Assembly: GCF_002920535.1 (NCBI RefSeq)
Contig: NZ_PQSS01000075.1
Location: 1-35,068 of the forward strand
Direction of reading: 5' to 3'
DNA from: Streptomyces sp. Ru71
Lineage (GTDB): Bacteria; Actinomycetota; Actinomycetes; Streptomycetales; Streptomycetaceae
Length of the DNA stretch: 35,068 nucleotides
The notes under the pieces were generated by a model. The model did not search any database and had not been told where the DNA came from. It saw nothing but the letters and a program-made list of their open reading frames with translations. Below are positions 31,605 through 35,068 of this stretch, piece by piece; the first letter of the stretch is position 1, and every line of letters starts with the position of its first letter. Position numbers and translations under genes: made by a program.

Positions 31605-32174
31605 ATCAAATCCTTCGGGAAGAGGGTGCCTGCCCGGTTTTCGGCAGGATGAATTACCCGGAGCGCGTTCCCCGATAAATAGGGCACACCGAATCACCGG
31701 GAAGGAAATGGCTGAACCGAGCGCGGCTCGATTCAGAGTTCAACCAATTAGTGGCGCGCGGTTGTCGCGAGGCGCGCGGGAACGGCGGCACAGCGGGGCG
31801 GGCGAGTCGCGGCACGAGTCGCCACCCACGCCGTACCGGGCAGGCGCGTCGGCATCGCCCTCAAGGACGGTCGCCACCTGCGCGTTCGTTCACTCGGGGC
31901 AGTCCGGTCCGACGGCCGTCCCCGCTGCACCCGGTCGGCCCCGCCCGGTCCGGCGGCAACTGCGGCAGCCGTCGGCGGCAGGCCCGTGCAACGACGCCGA
32001 GAGGTAAGGAATAGACAAAATCTGCGACCCCCGTCTCAGTGCTTCCCATAGCGACGCCGACGCCCGGAAGGACGCTTGACCAAGCTGCGGATTCGGTCTC
32101 ATCCGCGGTTTCGTCCGGCCGGTTGAGGCGTCACCGAAAACACTAGATGGGTCACACACGGAGGAGAAATAGCT
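31605..32174. promoter_or_regulatory. Divergent control region of the biosynthetic operon and LysR gene
   Basis: 570 bp. No convincing gene: a 99-codon plus-strand frame at 31708-32007 is rich in Arg, Pro and Ser with no family resemblance. The operon leader contains the hairpin CCTGCC (31629-31634) / GGCAGG (31643-31648). A TATTTA on the minus strand at 31676-31681 is a possible -10. A/T-rich stretches near 31735-31755 and 32005-32025 stand out from the high-GC background. For the LysR gene, TTGAGG (32123-32128) and TAGATG (32144-32149) are 15 bp apart, a poor but possible promoter. A LysR binding site is expected here, but I could not single one out. Confidence 0.4.
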
Positions 32175-33125
32175 ATGCCGGATCACCTATGCTCGGGAAG
32201 TATGGATGTAGATCTTCGCCACCTGAGGTACTTCCTCGCCGTTGCCGAGGACGGCGGGTTCAGCGCGGCGGGCCGCAGACTCCATGTGGCCCAGCCGACC
32301 CTGACCCGCTGCATCCGTTCCCTGGAGGACGCCCTGGGTGTCCGGCTCTTCGACCGGACGACGCGAAGAACCCAGCTCACGCCCAAGGGCCGACGGCTCC
32401 ACGACGAACTGGTCCCGGTGCTCAGGACGTTGCAGGCGACCCTGGACGGCATACGGGTGGGCGAGCAGCTGCGGCTGGGCTTCAGCTGGGGACTGCCCGA
32501 CGGACTGTCCCTGATGGCGGCCTCCTTCGCCGAGGAGAGCGGCGTCCGGGTGGAGTACGTCCGCTGCGACACACCGCTCGCCGGGCTGGACACCGGAGCG
32601 GCGGACCTCGCGCTGCTGCGCGGCGACTCGCTGCCCAGGCATCTGCGCGGTGTCTTCCTCTACGAGGAGAGGCGGGTCGCTGCGGTTCCCGCGCACGGGG
32701 CGCTGGCCGAGCGGGAGGAACTGACCTGGGAGGAACTGGCCGAGTGGCCGCTGATCGTCAACACGGTCAGCGGAGTGACGTTTCCTCATATGTGGCCCGC
32801 CGGCAGGCGACCGGTGGTGGGCGCGGAGTGCTCCAACTACGACGAGTGGCTGGAGAAGGTGGCGGCGGGTCTGGGGGTGGGAACCGCGCCGGAGGACTCC
32901 ACGCGCCGCTATCACCACCCCGCCGTACGGTTCGTCCCGCTGCGGGACGCCCCCACCGTGCGCCTGCACCTGGCGTACCCGTCGCACGGCTCGCACCCGC
33001 AGGCGGCCCGATTCGCCGAGACCGTGTGGCGCGACGTGAGCGGTGGCCAACTCCCCCCTGGCGACGCCAGGATCGCCGCGTACGGTGCCGCCCGGGCGAC
33101 GGCGGGCGGTGCCGGCCGCCCGTGA
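32175..33125 (+). CDS. LysR-family transcriptional regulator of the adjacent operon
   Basis: 316 residues from ATG 32175, chosen because GGAGGAG lies eight bases upstream; the more conventional-looking ATG at 32202 (MDVDLRHLRYFLAVAEDGGF) is an alternative. HTH at ~10-70: LRYFLAVAEDGGFSAAGRRLHVAQPTLTRCIRSLEDALGVRLFDRTTRRTQLTPKGRRL. The effector domain (~95-305) has the two-lobed periplasmic-binding-like fold (LRLGFSWGLPDGL, GAADLALLRGDSLP, VAAGLGVGTAP). It is transcribed divergently from the ten-gene operon, the classic layout for LysR regulation of a neighbouring pathway, with an intermediate as probable co-inducer. It ends at a strong terminator shared with abfB. Confidence 0.92.
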   Translation: MPDHLCSGSMDVDLRHLRYFLAVAEDGGFSAAGRRLHVAQPTLTRCIRSLEDALGVRLFDRTTRRTQLTPKGRRLHDELVPVLRTLQATLDGIRVGEQLRLGFSWGLPDGLSLMAASFAEESGVRVEYVRCDTPLAGLDTGAADLALLRGDSLPRHLRGVFLYEERRVAAVPAHGALAEREELTWEELAEWPLIVNTVSGVTFPHMWPAGRRPVVGAECSNYDEWLEKVAAGLGVGTAPEDSTRRYHHPAVRFVPLRDAPTVRLHLAYPSHGSHPQAARFAETVWRDVSGGQLPPGDARIAAYGAARATAGGAGRP

Positions 33126-33182
33126 CCTCCGCGCAGCCGTGGCCCGCCGGCCCGGACGGCGGGGTGTGACGGGGACGCAGCG

Positions 33183-33210
33183 GCGGGCACGACGGTGACG
33201 TCGTGCCCGC
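33183..33210. terminator. 12-bp GNRA-capped bidirectional terminator
   Basis: GCGGGCACGACG (33183-33194), tetraloop GTGA, CGTCGTGCCCGC (33199-33210). Perfect stem between the convergent LysR gene (stop at 33123-33125) and abfB (stop at 33217-33219). Confidence 0.85.
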
Positions 33211-33216
33211 ACGGGG

Positions 33217-34644
33217 TCAGCGCTGCAGGGTGAGGACGCCCGGTCGCCAGGGCAGCTGGTCGTACGGGCCGCCCGCCGTGGGGGACTTGCCCTGGTAGAG
33301 GAACTGCAGGTTGCAGGGGTCGATGGTCATGGTCTGGTCGGGGTTGTTGCGGACCAGGTCACCGTGGCTGATGTCGTTGGTCCAGGTGGCACCGCTGTTG
33401 GCCTTGCCCGCGAAGGGGTTGCTCTCGCTCGCGGCCTGCGGGGTCCACGAGCCGCTCAGGCTGGAGGCGGTGAAGGAGCGGAAGTAGCGCCCGTTCGCAC
33501 CCATCGCCTCGACGATCATGAGGTACTGGTTCTGGCCCTGCACCTTGTACACCTGCGGCGCCTCGAACAGGTTGTTCGTGGTGTCGCTCATGACCGTCGT
33601 GTACGACGAGCCGAAGCTGCCCGGGAAGTTCCCGATCGGCATGCTCGCCCGGTAGATCTTGCCGTTGTCACCGGCGAAGAACAGGTACATGTTCTGGCCG
33701 TCGGCGATCAGGGTCTGGTCGATCGGGCCGGTGCCGGAGCCGGAGATGCTCCCGGTGAACAGCGGCTGCGGAGCGGACCAGCCGTTGGGGTTGGTGGGGT
33801 CGCTCGACGTGCGGTAGACGAAGGGCCAGGCGCCCCATTGGTACGCCAGCACCCAGATGTTCTTGGGCGCGAAGTAGAACAGCGTGGGCGCCACCGCGGC
33901 CTGGCTCATGCCGGTCTGGCCGGCCGACGCCATGTCCGACCAGTTCGTGAAGGGGCTGAACATCATCGAGCCGTACGACGACCCCGAGACGTTCGACGCG
34001 TAGACCAGGTGCTTGCCGTTGTGCGTCACGGTGGTGAAGTCCTTGAGCGAGACCCACCCGTTCGCCGGCTGGGCCAGCGCGCCCGTCGACGCCCACCGGT
34101 ACGTCGACGGAAGAGAACACGAGCCGTCCGGCGGGGTCGTGGTCCCGGTCAGGCCGGTCCACTTCTGGTTGCTGCCGCCGTTGCACGTCCAGATCTGCAC
34201 CGCTGTGCCGTTGGCCGTACCGGCACCGGCAGCCTCCAGGCACAGCCCGGACTCCACGCCGACGACCGTGCCGTCGGAGTTCACCCGCCACTGCTGGTTG
34301 GCGCCGCCGGAACAGGTCCAGATCTGCACCCGGGTACCGGCCGCCGTGGCGTGGCCCGGGACATCCAGGCACTTGTTGCCGTACACGGTGAGCTGGTTGC
34401 CGTCCGTCAGCGTCCACTGCTGGTTGGTCCCGCCCCAGCAGTCGTAGAGCTGCAGCAGGGTGCCGTCGGTCTGGGCGGCACCCGCCACATCGAGACACCG
34501 GTTCGAACCAACGCCGCGCAAGGCGCCGGTGGAAGCCGCCTGAGCCGGGGTGGCGACGAGCATCGCCGCCAACGCGGCCAGGACCGCAACCGTGGCGGCG
34601 AGCACCGCAGACGGGTGCCTGCGGCTGAAACTTCCTCTGGGCAT
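33217..34644 (-). CDS. abfB: Secreted alpha-L-arabinofuranosidase, CBM13-GH62
   Basis: 475 residues from the ATG at 34642-34644, with GAGGAAG upstream; a more distal in-frame ATG is less likely. Residues 1-~37 are a Sec signal peptide (twin basic start, long hydrophobic core, PAQA cleavage). Residues ~38-165 form a ricin-type CBM13 beta-trefoil with three repeats marked by NQQWTL, NQQWRV and NQKWTG. After a short Thr/Pro linker, ~175-475 is GH62: STYRWASTGALAQPANGWVSLKDFTTVTHNGKHLVYAS, GPIDQTLIADGQNMYLFFAGDNGKIYRASM and NNLFEAPQVYKVQGQNQYLMIVE hold the expected acidic residues. It removes arabinose side chains from xylan outside the cell. It pairs divergently with the xylanase gene at the right edge. 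A near-consensus promoter lies upstream. Confidence 0.95.
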   Translation of the reverse strand: MPRGSFSRRHPSAVLAATVAVLAALAAMLVATPAQAASTGALRGVGSNRCLDVAGAAQTDGTLLQLYDCWGGTNQQWTLTDGNQLTVYGNKCLDVPGHATAAGTRVQIWTCSGGANQQWRVNSDGTVVGVESGLCLEAAGAGTANGTAVQIWTCNGGSNQKWTGLTGTTTPPDGSCSLPSTYRWASTGALAQPANGWVSLKDFTTVTHNGKHLVYASNVSGSSYGSMMFSPFTNWSDMASAGQTGMSQAAVAPTLFYFAPKNIWVLAYQWGAWPFVYRTSSDPTNPNGWSAPQPLFTGSISGSGTGPIDQTLIADGQNMYLFFAGDNGKIYRASMPIGNFPGSFGSSYTTVMSDTTNNLFEAPQVYKVQGQNQYLMIVEAMGANGRYFRSFTASSLSGSWTPQAASESNPFAGKANSGATWTNDISHGDLVRNNPDQTMTIDPCNLQFLYQGKSPTAGGPYDQLPWRPGVLTLQR

Positions 34645-34659
34645 GGGGACTTCCTCAAC

Positions 34660-34690
34660 CTCGATCGAGTGGACGTTCGTGATATCGAAC
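34660..34690. promoter_or_regulatory. Inverted repeats in the abfB leader
   Basis: GTTCG-TGATAT-CGAAC (34675-34690) and the palindrome CTCGATCGAG (34660-34669) lie between the abfB -10 and its SD. A repressor bound here would block elongation, a common carbon-source control. Prediction only. Confidence 0.4.
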
Positions 34691-34716
34691 AAGAGCCGAA
34701 GGGTCGAGCAGCCTGA

Positions 34717-34744
34717 ATCATAGGAAGCGGGTGAACGGCGTCAA
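34717..34744 (-). promoter_or_regulatory. Probable abfB promoter
   Basis: On the minus strand TTGACG (34739-34744), a 16-bp spacer and TATGAT (34717-34722), close to the housekeeping sigma consensus, ~70 bp upstream of the abfB start. Confidence 0.6.
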
Positions 34745-34886
34745 GACTTCTCGCACGCATCGCCGAACAATGCGAAACATTCGTATGCCACGCAAGCGAT
34801 TCGCCGCACGTCACGCCGCCCTACGACAGATTCGCGCCATAGGGGCACCCCAACACGGACGGCGGGACCAGCACGCTGGGCGTCCA

Positions 34887-34897
34887 CGAAACTTTCG
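34887..34897. promoter_or_regulatory. CGAAA-C-TTTCG box of the xlnA/abfB control region
   Basis: Perfect 11-bp inverted repeat. Related but imperfect copies follow at 34908-34919 (GGAAACTTTTTC) and 34945-34955 (TCAAACTTCGA), with a looser one at 34772-34783 (GCGAAACATTCG). I recall CGAAA-N-TTTCG elements upstream of Streptomyces xylanolytic genes, where a repressor responds to xylan products. Confidence 0.6.
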
Positions 34898-34930
34898 AAC
34901 GACTGCCGGAAACTTTTTCTGCGCAAAGCC

Positions 34931-34948
34931 TTGACGGGGACTCGTCAA
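34931..34948. promoter_or_regulatory. TTGACG-N6-CGTCAA inverted repeat at the xlnA promoter
   Basis: Perfect 6+6+6 inverted repeat. Its left arm is also the best -35 candidate for xlnA (TTGACG, 34931-34936), though the matching -10 (GATCGT near 34954) is weak. An operator overlapping the -35 would fit repression. Confidence 0.4.
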
Positions 34949-35001
34949 ACTTCGATCGTTCCCTGAGATTCGCCCGACTCCCTACCTCTGGAGGCACAGT
35001 C

Positions 35002-35068
35002 ATGGGCTCCTACGCCCTCCCCCCACCCGTTGTCCGACGGAAGATCCGCGGCCTGCTGTTGGCGCTGG
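35002..35068 (+). CDS. xlnA: Start of GH10 endo-xylanase A (5' fragment, truncated by window edge)
   Basis: Only 22 codons are visible: MGSYALPPPVVRRKIRGLLLAL, preceded by GGAGG eight bases before the ATG. This is nearly the same as the opening of the Streptomyces lividans/coelicolor XlnA signal peptide as I remember it (MGSYALP, then VRRxIRxLLLAL), a secreted GH10 xylanase with a CBM13 domain. The Arg pair followed by a hydrophobic run is a Sec or Tat-like signal start. The divergent neighbour is the GH62 arabinofuranosidase, which acts on the same polymer, supporting the call. Confidence 0.85.
   Translation, partial: MGSYALPPPVVRRKIRGLLLAL

Noticed and set aside
31708..32007. 99-codon plus-strand frame in the divergent region
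   Set aside because: Composition (Arg, Pro, Ser, Gly) and lack of any motif fit noncoding high-GC DNA; no good SD.
1..35068. CRISPR arrays, tRNA or rRNA genes, insertion sequences or prophage genes
   Set aside because: No regularly spaced direct repeats, tRNA-like cloverleaf ends, transposase motifs or phage structural genes were seen on either strand.

Overview
The window is high-GC DNA (about 70 % or more G+C, strong codon bias, SD-like GGAGG sites, many overlapping stop/start codons, rare TTA codons) from a Streptomyces chromosome. The right edge is diagnostic: the first 22 codons of a gene read almost exactly like the Streptomyces lividans/coelicolor GH10 xylanase XlnA signal peptide, divergent from a CBM13-GH62 arabinofuranosidase (AbfB), a gene pair I recall as adjacent in that genus.

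Region 1 (1-9.8 kb, mostly minus strand): a 3'-truncated (by the window edge) EAD2/VMAP-C protein of the vWA-MoxR-associated ternary conflict systems, with two TTA codons; then a translationally coupled bacterial RNA-repair pair, Hen1 (2'-O-methyltransferase) and Pnkp (kinase-phosphatase-ligase), preceded by an SGNH hydrolase 20 bp upstream; a lipoprotein of unknown function; a strong hairpin; an F420-type luciferase-like oxidoreductase; a 58-residue small protein; and a DUF6099-like protein with two TTA codons.

Region 2 (10-20 kb): conserved-looking chromosomal genes. A MazG-like pyrophosphohydrolase with a repeat-encoded acidic Gly tail is coupled to an ABC/SMC-like ATPase with a degenerate Walker B. 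A SepF-like division protein is divergent from a polytopic GT-C-like membrane protein. A 1,037-residue FAD/Fe-S oxidoreductase follows, then a GAF-PP2C (SpoIIE-type) phosphatase next to an orphan MASE1 membrane sensor.

Region 3 (20-22.8 kb): the abutting 3' ends of a LysE exporter (minus) and a LysR regulator (plus), apparently the scar of a deleted divergent lysE/lysR pair; then an MFS exporter divergent from a MmyB-type HTH regulator.

Region 4 (22.8-33.2 kb): the most interesting part, a compact ten-gene minus-strand operon with a divergent LysR regulator. In transcription order: alpha/beta hydrolase, stand-alone adenylation enzyme, carrier protein, acyl-CoA-dehydrogenase-like flavoenzyme, second ACAD-fold protein lacking both usual catalytic glutamates, flavin reductase, aspartate 1-decarboxylase (PanD), SDR, Fe(II)/2-oxoglutarate (EctD/PhyH-like) dioxygenase, zinc alcohol dehydrogenase. 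Most junctions are ATGA/GTGA overlaps. I infer a small specialised-metabolite pathway in which an amino acid, plausibly beta-alanine made by PanD, is activated on the carrier protein, desaturated and oxygenated. I do not recognise the product. Strong hairpins flank the operon and the LysR gene.

Region 5 (33.2 kb to end): abfB and the start of xlnA with a shared control region carrying a CGAAACTTTCG box and other inverted repeats.
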